A stretch of DNA of 11,105 bases from Candidatus Daviesbacteria bacterium (GTDB lineage: Bacteria > Patescibacteriota > Microgenomatia > Daviesbacterales > UBA10151): positions 1 to 11,105 of the forward strand of contig JACPEZ010000048.1 of NCBI GenBank assembly GCA_016183225.1, given 5' to 3'. A program made the position numbers and the translations under genes. The notes below the pieces were generated by a model. It was not told the DNA's origin and did not search any database. It saw nothing but the letters and a program-made list of their open reading frames with translations. Of the stretch, positions 1-6,700 are shown piece by piece. Numbering within the stretch: position 1 is the first letter of the stretch; each line of letters begins with the position of its first letter.

Positions 1-232
1 AACCTTTCAGCTTATTTATCTTGGCTATTTGCAACAGATATTTTTCTCTTGTCTTAAATGAAGATTTTGACCATTTCAGTTTCTTTTTAGTCAGCTTTTC
101 AATTCCTTCTAACTGCTCTTGTAAGTTGTTTACATCTTGCTGATCTTTAACTACCACCGTAACTAGAAAGAATTTTCCCTTGGTGTCCTGACCAGTCTCG
201 TCAACATAGCAGTAAAATTTCTTAGTGGTCAT
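1..232 (-). CDS. DUF3800-like protein, N-terminal part (runs off window)
   Basis: This open frame begins at ATG 230-232 and continues past base 1, so only about the first 77 residues are visible. They begin with MTTKKFYCYVDETGQDTKGK and continue with a hydrophobic strand (FFLVTVVV) and a Lys-rich helix. An N-terminal strand with an Asp-Glu-(S/T)-Gly motif followed by a second hydrophobic strand is the usual opening of DUF3800 proteins, a family with a predicted RNase H-like fold often found near mobile or defence genes; its function is not settled. No Shine-Dalgarno sequence precedes the ATG. Instead an extended -10 box lies six bases upstream, so the message is probably leaderless. The family call rests on the short N-terminal motif alone; that the frame is a gene is more certain than what it does. 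Confidence 0.55.
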   Translation of the reverse strand, partial: MTTKKFYCYVDETGQDTKGKFFLVTVVVKDQQDVNNLQEQLEGIEKLTKKKLKWSKSSFKTREKYLLQIAKINKLKG

Positions 233-238
233 AAGGAA

Positions 239-247
239 AGTATAGCA
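239..247 (-). promoter_or_regulatory. extended -10 promoter of the DUF3800-like gene
   Basis: On the minus strand this reads TGCTATACT, a match to the extended -10 consensus TGnTATAAT with one mismatch. The last base of the box is six bases from the ATG at 232, so transcription would begin at or next to the start codon. No clear -35 hexamer was found. Confidence 0.45.
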
Positions 248-345
248 AAAGAGCAGGATGCTTTCACTGTCTTTGCCACCAGTTCAGCCGTCTTAAACAA
301 TTAAATCCCAATAGCTGATCTCAAACTCTGCAACCAGCTCTGCAA

Positions 346-564
346 CTAGCTTTTTGGTTTTTGAGCATCTTCACGAGCTAGTTTTAATCTTAAGTTTGCA
401 TTAAAGGCTGCTTGGTCTGCCGGTGTCAATTTTGTATCTCCCGGTCTAAAATCATGCATACCTATCTCTTCACGTAATACTTGCTGAAATACACCCGTTT
501 TCTGTCGTACTACATCCCGATTGTGTCGAGCTACTGCCTCAGGTGACATTCCTCCTTCTGCCAT
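346..564 (-). CDS. small hypothetical protein, 72 aa
   Basis: I do not recognise this family. The 72 residues are hydrophilic and helix-prone (MSPEAVARHNRDVVRQKTG, then QQVLREEIG, a short loop, and a helix LTPADQAAFNANLRLKLARE) with no signal peptide or membrane segment, so the product is probably a small cytoplasmic protein. The first ATG is supported by a strong purine-rich Shine-Dalgarno sequence (AGGGGGTGAGG, 570-580) five bases upstream and by an extended -10 box at 590-598. It is thus the best-initiated small gene in the window. The stop (TAG, 346-348) comes just after two A5 runs. Reading in the -1 frame from there would add about 19 residues (KLVAELVAEFEISYWDLIV) before TAA at 293-295, so the true C-terminus may differ if an A is missing or slippage occurs. 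Confidence 0.6.
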   Translation of the reverse strand: MAEGGMSPEAVARHNRDVVRQKTGVFQQVLREEIGMHDFRPGDTKLTPADQAAFNANLRLKLAREDAQKPKS

Positions 565-569
565 TTATT

Positions 570-598
570 CCTCACCCCCTTATATATTTAGTATATCA
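570..598 (-). promoter_or_regulatory. extended -10 box and Shine-Dalgarno of the 72-aa gene
   Basis: TGATATACT (590-598 on the minus strand) fits the extended -10 pattern TGnTATAAT with one mismatch. Its TG is part of the TGA stop of the upstream gene (596-598), so the small gene probably has its own promoter inside the end of the preceding operon. AGGGGGTGAGG (570-580) is a strong ribosome binding site five bases before the ATG at 564. No consensus -35 was found. Confidence 0.5.
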
Positions 599-1216
599 TA
601 TTTTAGTCAGTTTAATGGTCACGCCAGCCCAGAGAACCGGATTTTCATTACCGTCTTTGATCCCGTTGCTGTTTTTATCATTAAACATTTTTATTATCAA
701 TTTAGACATCTTATTTTTCTCATATTGAGTACTTTTTGTATTCAATCCCTTGACTTGACCCTTTCCGTCTTTTAAACCCAACCATACTTCCTGCACGGGT
801 TTACCAACATAAATTTTATCCGGGACATTAGTATAGTCCACTCCGGGAATGGGCACCACCGATACTTTATACTCTCCATAAACTATATCCGCACTCACCT
901 CCCCGCCGGGACCGGTGGATAAATAAGTTTCACTGCCCTTCCTGACCACCTCTGCTTTTGGTACACCGGTGGATGTGGCAATTCTGACAATATCCAGTAA
1001 AGAAACCGAGCCGGAAGCATCAATGGCATTTTTAAGCTGAACCTGCTTGCTTAAAGTATTGGCCAACCCCTGGGAAATTACCCAGGTATTATCTTTTTTA
1101 GGTATAAAAATCCGGAAAGGATTTAACCAGGCCAGCAAAATCAGGCCCAAAATAACTCCTACTATCACCGAGGCAGGCCAAATCAAAATATGGCGGTTAA
1201 ATTTGAAATTGATCAT
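596..1216 (-). CDS. membrane-anchored protein with a C-terminal SdrD-B-like start
   Basis: This 206-residue protein has a single hydrophobic segment at about residues 9-31 (HILIWPASVIVGVILGLILL) after a short basic N-terminus, so it is probably a signal-anchored protein with its bulk outside the membrane. The exterior part is beta-rich and Gly/Val-rich, with a Tyr-Lys-Val segment (GEYKVSVVPIPGVDY) reminiscent of Cna-B or carboxypeptidase-regulatory folds. The last 35 residues (KMFNDKNSNGIKDGNENP, then GVTIKL) match the opening of SdrD B-like domains, whose DxNxNGxxDxxE loop binds calcium. The chain stops where that domain would continue, so it is short or truncated. Its ATG overlaps the TGA of the upstream Fic gene (ATGA), which indicates translational coupling and a two-gene operon. 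Its function is unknown. Confidence 0.75.
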   Translation of the reverse strand: MINFKFNRHILIWPASVIVGVILGLILLAWLNPFRIFIPKKDNTWVISQGLANTLSKQVQLKNAIDASGSVSLLDIVRIATSTGVPKAEVVRKGSETYLSTGPGGEVSADIVYGEYKVSVVPIPGVDYTNVPDKIYVGKPVQEVWLGLKDGKGQVKGLNTKSTQYEKNKMSKLIIKMFNDKNSNGIKDGNENPVLWAGVTIKLTKI

Positions 1217-2244
1217 TTTTTTCTATAATATGTACCGGAACCTTCTCCCAAACGCTCTATTTTTTTAAGCTTGAGCAGCTTATTTAACACTTGATTAACA
1301 GTGACACGGGCCACATGAACTTGTTTGGCAATCTCTCCGGCTGACGCGCTATTTACTCCCTGCAAATATTGCCATACTGCCAACTGTTTGGGAGAAAGCA
1401 AAATTTCAATATTCTCCCCGCTTATTAAATTATAAGCCTGTTGGGATTGATTTAAAAGAAGGCTAAGAAAAAAGTCCAACCAGGAAGTCAGATCTTCTTT
1501 TTTATCTCCAAAAGTTTTCTGGCTATCGCGTAAAGCTATATAATAATCCTTCTTTTTCTCCTCAATCAATTTCTCATGAGACACAAACGGCATATACAAA
1601 TAACCCTCCTTAAGAAGAAGCAGATTGGTTAAAATTCGAGAAAGCCTGCCATTACCGTCCGTAAAAGGGTGAATGTTTAAAAACTCCACAATAAAGTTTC
1701 CTATCAAAAACAAAGGATGGTATTTTTTCCCGCTTAAAGCTTTTTTAGTCCAGTCAACCAGTTCATTCATTTCTTTGGGCGTCAGATAAGCAGGGGTTGT
1801 ATTAAAAATTATCCCCACTTTGTTATCTCTGGCTTTGTAATTACCCCTATGCAAAGAATCTTTCTCCGTGTATTTAAGCAGTTCTTTATGAAAATGTTTA
1901 ATTAAACTCTCGCTAAATTTAAGGTCTTGGAAGCTGTTAAAGACATTTTGCAGCAGTTCAAAATAACCCCTGACTTCCTCTTTATCGCGATCGCTAAATT
2001 TCTCAATAGCTATACCTTGCATTAAATCTGCAACATCTTCATCGGATAGTTTTGCTCCCTCAATTCTGGTTGAGGCTCCGGTAGAAGTGATTAAAACCGA
2101 TCTGTTAAGTCTGTTTACAAATTGAGGGCTAAAATTTGTTCCTGCTATAAAGCGGCCTTTTAGTTCCTCAATTTGAGCTATTTTGGACCAAATCTCATTG
2201 GGGACTTGAGTTAATCTTTTATCAAAACGGGTTATGTTTTTCAT
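1213..2244 (-). CDS. Fic family protein (AMPylase type, with inhibitory motif and C-terminal winged helix)
   Basis: This is a complete 343-residue Fic protein. Fic enzymes usually transfer AMP from ATP to a hydroxyl side chain of a target protein. The catalytic motif HPFTDGNGR is intact at residues 192-200, with the catalytic His at 193 by motif position (I191, H192 start) and the phosphate-binding GNGR loop present. An N-terminal Fic_N region carries STRIEG at 58-63, matching the inhibitory (S/T)xxxE(G/N) helix found in front of the core in class II Fic proteins. A flap hairpin is visible at about 132-145 (HRGNYKARDNKVG). Residues 284-343 form a winged helix-turn-helix (GEIAKQVHVARVTVNQVLNK), suggesting DNA binding or autoregulation. 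The ATG lies just after a consensus promoter with no Shine-Dalgarno sequence. The gene is coupled to the following membrane protein gene. The protein target is not evident. Confidence 0.93.
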   Translation of the reverse strand: MKNITRFDKRLTQVPNEIWSKIAQIEELKGRFIAGTNFSPQFVNRLNRSVLITSTGASTRIEGAKLSDEDVADLMQGIAIEKFSDRDKEEVRGYFELLQNVFNSFQDLKFSESLIKHFHKELLKYTEKDSLHRGNYKARDNKVGIIFNTTPAYLTPKEMNELVDWTKKALSGKKYHPLFLIGNFIVEFLNIHPFTDGNGRLSRILTNLLLLKEGYLYMPFVSHEKLIEEKKKDYYIALRDSQKTFGDKKEDLTSWLDFFLSLLLNQSQQAYNLISGENIEILLSPKQLAVWQYLQGVNSASAGEIAKQVHVARVTVNQVLNKLLKLKKIERLGEGSGTYYRKK

Positions 2245-2251
2245 ATATATG

Positions 2252-2280
2252 ATTATATAGGATTATATATGGCAAGTCAA
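2252..2280 (-). promoter_or_regulatory. sigma70-type promoter of the Fic operon
   Basis: On the minus strand TTGACT (2275-2280) is followed by a spacer of exactly 17 bases and then TATAAT (2252-2257), a near-perfect vegetative promoter. A second TATAAT lies at 2262-2267 inside the spacer. The -10 box ends seven bases before the ATG at 2244, so the transcript probably has no leader. The -35 hexamer contains the TGA stop (2277-2279) of the orphan tail fragment. Confidence 0.75.
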
Positions 2281-2281
2281 C

Positions 2282-2339
2282 CCCAGGCTACCTCCCAGCT
2301 TAAACTTTGCTTTTTCCCTGCATTAAATATACCATTAAA
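2282..2339 (-). repeat. 58-bp direct repeat, copy A
   Basis: Bases 2282-2339 are identical to 3770-3827 over all 58 positions, in the same orientation, 1488 bp apart. The repeat encodes the C-terminal tail (FNGIFNAGKKQSLSWEVAW) of the giant protein. The two copies bracket the AbiEi/AbiEii genes. Confidence 0.9.
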
Positions 2340-2352
2340 CCAGTTTTGCAAA

Positions 2353-2386
2353 GTATCCCCAACATTCTCAAAAAAGTTTTTGGGAG
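2353..2386 (-). repeat. linker repeat, related to 5512-5545
   Basis: These 34 bases match 5512-5545 with two mismatches. Both encode the linker core PKNFFENVGDT of the giant protein. This copy sits in the orphan fragment between AbiEii and the Fic promoter. Confidence 0.8.
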
Positions 2387-2408
2387 AAACTTGCTTTGCT
2401 TAAAAATT

Positions 2409-3128
2409 TCATATAAATCTTATCAGTTCCTTTTCCAAAGTTTTCTTAAAATCTTTAATAATAGCCCAGTGGGATTTTGGAAGAAATTGTTTTAAATCCT
2501 TTTCAAAGTTTATATTTAAGGAATGCAGGACATTTAATACTTCTGACAAAACACCCCTTTTGTCCGTAATGAGTAACTGTTTTCGCAAAATGAAATAAAG
2601 ATCATAAAAATCTCTTGCTTTTTTGCGGGCTTTTAGCGCTTGAATCTTCCCGGAAACAAGTTGATCTTTAGCCAGAGCAACCAGGGTATAAGGCACAATA
2701 AAATCCGAGGCAACAGTCACTACTTCTCCTCTGTTTTCCTTCTCTCTAAAAGAAATCTCAATTTGAATTGAAACAGTTTGATCCGGCAGCGCAAAATCAA
2801 TAGCAGCCAAATACCCGCCGCTTGTTGTTTTTGCTTCCCGTAAAGTGACTTGAATATTTTCTTTCTCAAACTTTCCTAAAACTTCAAGCAACATATTTTC
2901 AATTCCGGGTATATCCTGCTTATTGGTACTGAAATCTAGGTCTTCGGAAAAACGCGCGCTTTGATAGACTAATCTTAGCGCCGTCCCGCCCTTAAAATAA
3001 ATGTCCGAGCTTTGGGGAAGTTGATAGAAAAACTGTAAAAAAAGATGCTGAAGGTACTCCCTTATCACATTTAACTCACTGGTTTGATATTTAGTGCTTA
3101 ACTTGCGAATTTGATCTTTAGCTACCAT
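2409..3128 (-). CDS. abiEii: AbiEii family nucleotidyltransferase toxin
   Basis: This 239-residue protein is the toxin of a type IV toxin-antitoxin (AbiE) pair. AbiEii proteins have a polymerase-beta-type nucleotidyltransferase fold and cause reversible growth arrest, giving abortive infection against phage in known cases. Visible motifs are the active-site FKGGTALRLVYQSARFSEDL stretch with G47-G48-T49 and the acidic pair D63 and D65, a likely third acidic strand at about 120-126 (SIQIEIS), and the C-terminal helix motif ARKKARDFYDLYF (residues 167-179), all typical of the family. The length is in the usual range for short AbiEii proteins. GGAGG (3136-3140) sits seven bases before the ATG, and the start overlaps the end of abiEi by seven bases, so the two are translationally coupled. 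All key residues are present, so it is likely active. Confidence 0.9.
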   Translation of the reverse strand: MVAKDQIRKLSTKYQTSELNVIREYLQHLFLQFFYQLPQSSDIYFKGGTALRLVYQSARFSEDLDFSTNKQDIPGIENMLLEVLGKFEKENIQVTLREAKTTSGGYLAAIDFALPDQTVSIQIEISFREKENRGEVVTVASDFIVPYTLVALAKDQLVSGKIQALKARKKARDFYDLYFILRKQLLITDKRGVLSEVLNVLHSLNINFEKDLKQFLPKSHWAIIKDFKKTLEKELIRFI

Positions 3129-3709
3129 GGCAATTCCTCCACCAATTCTACTATTTTATCCCGCTTAAACAATTTTGCATATTCCATTAATTTAGCCTTA
3201 TCTAATTTCGAAACATTAAAGCGATCATTCCATGAGCGTTGCCCAAGACTTACAAAATACAGATAATCGGCTAGCGCTTTTTCCGGTTCTGCGATCAGAA
3301 TTTTTCTGCTGCCTCCAGTATCCAAATAATAACCCGCGTACGTTTCTTGCTTGATAGTAAAGTAAGAAAATGCCTGATGGTTGACGTTGAAAACTCTGGT
3401 CGGGTTGGTTGTAGCAGAAGTTAAGTGATATGGCGACTCGGGAATAATGCCGTATTTTGCCATGGCATATTCAAAGGATAAATAAGACGGTCTGTATAAA
3501 GCGTTCGCTATTTCCTCATCACCGGGAAGATCGGTTTTTAGGGCGTACAGCCCTTTTTTGAGGCGGATAAATAAACCCTGTTTGGTTTGAGTTTCTAAAA
3601 AGTATTGTATTTTAGCTTCGGATTTCGGGAATATTCTCCTAAACTCAAGAGGAGTAAATATTTTTATTCCCCTGTTTAATAATTCTTCTCTCGCTAAAAT
3701 TGGTTTCAT
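3122..3709 (-). CDS. abiEi: AbiEi family antitoxin (winged-helix repressor)
   Basis: This 195-residue protein is the cognate antitoxin. In the AbiE family the antitoxin does not bind the toxin; it counteracts the toxin's effect and represses its own promoter through an N-terminal winged helix. Residues 1-60 fit that winged helix (a helical region ending in the wing QGLFIRLKKGLYALK). Residues 75-195 carry the family's C-terminal domain, with YLSFEYAMAKYGIIPE, HLTSATT and LIAEPEKALADYLYF as the most recognisable parts. The gene comes first in the operon, as usual. It has its own extended -10 promoter just downstream of the giant gene, and no well-spaced Shine-Dalgarno sequence, as AAAGGA lies about 20 bases from the ATG. 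Autoregulation is expected from the family, but I saw no clear operator repeat. Confidence 0.9.
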   Translation of the reverse strand: MKPILAREELLNRGIKIFTPLEFRRIFPKSEAKIQYFLETQTKQGLFIRLKKGLYALKTDLPGDEEIANALYRPSYLSFEYAMAKYGIIPESPYHLTSATTNPTRVFNVNHQAFSYFTIKQETYAGYYLDTGGSRKILIAEPEKALADYLYFVSLGQRSWNDRFNVSKLDKAKLMEYAKLFKRDKIVELVEELPW

Positions 3710-3741
3710 ATATCAGTAAAATTTTATCCTTTTCTGAAATC

Positions 3742-3750
3742 ATTATAACA
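3742..3750 (-). promoter_or_regulatory. extended -10 promoter of the abiE operon
   Basis: TGTTATAAT on the minus strand matches the extended -10 consensus TGnTATAAT perfectly. It lies in the 55-base gap between the giant gene's stop and the abiEi ATG and would give a leader of about 25 bases. No consensus -35 is present. A weaker alternative -10 (TAAAAT, 3721-3726) would give an almost leaderless message. Confidence 0.5.
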
Positions 3751-3764
3751 TAATTTTACATATT

Positions 3765-6700
3765 TCATGCCCAGGCTACCTCCCAGCTTAAACTTTGCTT
3801 TTTCCCTGCATTAAATATACCATTAAAAAAGTTTCTTATTGCTTCTAAGGGAGTTTTCCCAATAACCTGATCAGATTCTAAGCCTTTTGCGTTAGTTTTT
3901 TGCAAGACAACTCTATACTCGTAGTCTTTAGTTCCATCACTGTTTTTAAAGTAGCGCTTAGCATAAGAGAAAATTTTAAAGCCCGTATTTTCGGCAACTA
4001 TAATATCTTCAGGAAAACCTCCCTGCCAAATCAACAAACCTTCATCTTCTAATGCATTATAAGCCTGTTTCAGCGTATCTTTTCTGGTATTTTTTGGTAA
4101 ACAGGAAATAAATATAGCTCCTACGCTGCCATTTTTTAAGGGCACTCTGGTAGCATCGGCCAGCAAACTGATTGGCTCTTGTGCAACAGGCGGATTACAT
4201 TTAGACGAATAAACATAACCTTCCGGCAAAATATTGGAAACTATTAGCTCTTTATCGGTTTGCCTTTGGATACCATCAGAGCTTGAAACAAAGTATTTAT
4301 CTTCTTTTCCATAAACCTTAGCCGCCTCAAAACCTTCTGGTGTTGGTCCGGCCAGCTCTACAAAAGCTCCTTTTCTTTCCTGAAGAGTTTTATGCACATT
4401 AAATCCCGGCTTTGTCTTTTGCACCCAGCCAAGAGTTGATTCAGTAGTCATATCCACAATTCCATCTATAAACCCATTCCATCTACCCACAACTCCATCC
4501 TTAGCCTGTTCTAAAAGGGTTTTGGGATGTGGAATAGCCTCACGCGTAACTCCTCCTGACTCATTAACTATCCTACCTACCTTGTCACCATCTACATAAA
4601 GCTGTAAATCCTGTAACTTTTGTTTCCCGAACAGCTTTTCCGCTAATGAACTGGTATGGCCGCTATGGGCAGCCACCGCATATTTTTCACCTGTAATTAC
4701 AGATAACATGTACGCTTCTCTTTCAGCATCAGTAAACAAATCTTCAAGAATAAAATCCCGTCCTTCTGTTAATGACCTTACTTTTGCTGGATCAATATTA
4801 CTCCCTGCCTCATTCATTAATCGAGTAATTATTTCCGGAATCTTTTCACTCCTTAATACATCCACTGGTAAATGATCTACTGCTGATGATAACAATGTAG
4901 CTTGCGACACAAGAAACAGATGTTGATTTAAATCTCTAACTGTTCTTTCGATGCCATAGTGCTCAATTGCAAAAACGAGAGCAGGAACAGAAGGATTGGA
5001 AGATAAATCCATATTTACAACCTTTATTCCCCTCTTGGTAAGTTTTTCAAAAAGATAAATAAGTTCACTACCATCAACATTCCCACCTAGTAATTGTGCT
5101 GTCTGCTGACTAATATATCCGTTACTCGCCAACCATAGCTTTAGATCAACTCCCGCATTAAGGGGAGCTTGTTCAAAATAAACAGTATCAATATCTCTTT
5201 TTACAACCTCTTCAAAAAATTGATCTATCAAAGCTCTTTCCGCTGGAGTATTTGTATGTGTTGTACCCAAAAGAAGATTATCGCCAACTCTAGCTTTAAA
5301 TCTAGTAAAATTCGCTACCCTTGCCCCATATTGATCAAAACTAACTTTTCTGTCCAAAACTTCCTTTAAATCACCGGGAATATTGCCTGCGCTTTGAATT
5401 TCATCAAATAATTGTTTTGCCTCTGGAATATTACTTTGTCCTTCAATTTTCATTATTCTTTTTTCTTTCCCCTTAAAAACCCCTTTTAAATTATCCACCC
5501 AACCCCCAACTGTATCTCCAACATTCTCAAAAAAGTTTTTGGGGGTAGAGGATGATCTTATTCTTTGTAACCCTGTACTGGCAGCTTCATCTACCTTCGC
5601 CAATACTATATCAGACACTTCATTAACGTAAGATCCTTTATTGCTTCTTACAGATACAGTTTGCGCAAGATCATTTAAAAGTAAATATGCATTTCTTTCC
5701 TCTTCTTTGGTTAAACCTTTGGGTATAAACACGAGTTGTGGAAATTTTTGAAGTTCTTCGGGAGTAGTTTTAAATATCAATGGATTACCCAGTTCAATTT
5801 CACCAAATTGTGATGCAAAAACAGCAAATTTATATTCACCAATTCCTTCAATCTGCTCAAATCTTCTTAAATACTCTACTGTTTTACCTCCGCTGCGAGC
5901 TATATCATCAACAATAAGAATTCGTGGTTTATCTAAACCGTTTAAAGACACACCTTTTGCGATTAATGCATTTCGTATAATTTCTGTTCGTTGTTCATCA
6001 GTTAATTGGGGCAAATCAGGAAATTCACTTAAATCCTTATAGGCAATCTTGTTTAAATATTCATCAAACTCAATAATTTTTTTAGGATTCACTCCCTGTT
6101 TTTGCAATAAAACCAAAGAAACATCCCGACTTCCCCCCGTAACTACAACATAATCAAATTGTTCTGCTTGTTCAGCTACCTTTTTGGCCACATTATCTAA
6201 TAGCTTGATATCTTCAGGAGTAATATTACTTACTCGTTCGGCACTTTTTATAAATGTTTGTTCCTCAAAATTTAAGTTGCTGGGAGAAACTTCTTTCTCC
6301 CCCCTTTTAAAAACCCCTTTTATATTATCCACCCAGCCCCCAACCCCATCTTTAGCCTTCTCAAAAGCATTCCCTGCATTTCTGGCCATGGCTGCTAGGG
6401 GATTTTTGGGACAGGGGCTTCCTCCTCCTGCTCCTTGGGCCAAAACCACAGGTATTAAACCAACTAAAATAGGACATGGAGCCAACCCCCTGCTTTTAAT
6501 CCATAATTCTTGCAACTCATCCATGCTTTTTACTCCCTGCCCCCTAACTACTTCATCATTAAAATATTTGGCAAAATTATCCGGCTGCAGCCTCAAGGCT
6601 GCAAAATCTAAAATCCCATGAGGAATAGCCCTTAAGCCTCGTTGCTCAAGTAATCCATTAACCATGTTCATAAACAAACTCTGATTAACTTCACTAAACA

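Larger units (their letters stand above)
2277..2399 (-). pseudogene. orphan linker and tail fragment of the giant multidomain gene
   Basis: This stretch translates on the minus strand to 40 residues that start right after an in-frame TAA (2400-2402) and have no start codon. The first part (SPKNFFENVGDT) matches the linker at about residues 1588-1603 of the giant protein. The second part (FNGIFNAGKKQSLSWEVAW) is identical to that protein's extreme C-terminus and is followed by Gly and TGA. At DNA level the second part is a perfect 58-bp copy, and the first part is 32 of 34 bases identical to 5512-5545. It is best explained as the surviving 3' end of another copy or allele of the giant gene, now separated from it by the AbiE genes. 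It is unlikely to be translated alone. Confidence 0.7.

Noticed and set aside
231..295. Short minus-strand frame beginning TTG (293 downward) and ending TGA over the DUF3800-like ATG
   Set aside because: About 20 codons, no ribosome binding site, and interrupted by the -10 box of the next gene. Too little evidence for a leader peptide.
596..775. Plus-strand frames at 521-775 and 543-728 with hydrophobic sequence
   Set aside because: They are antisense to the end of the SdrD-like gene and the start of the 72-aa gene. The hydrophobicity comes from reading the complement of polar codons, and no start signal supports them.
2360..2390. Possible hairpin (TTCTC ... GAGAA around A/T runs) after abiEii as a terminator
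   Set aside because: The stem is weak, no U tract follows it on the minus strand, and the sequence is explained as a copy of the giant gene's linker codons.
2245..3764. Insertion sequence or transposon carrying AbiE
   Set aside because: No transposase, inverted terminal repeats or short target duplications were found. The flanking repeats are direct and encode the giant gene's tail, which fits homologous recombination better.
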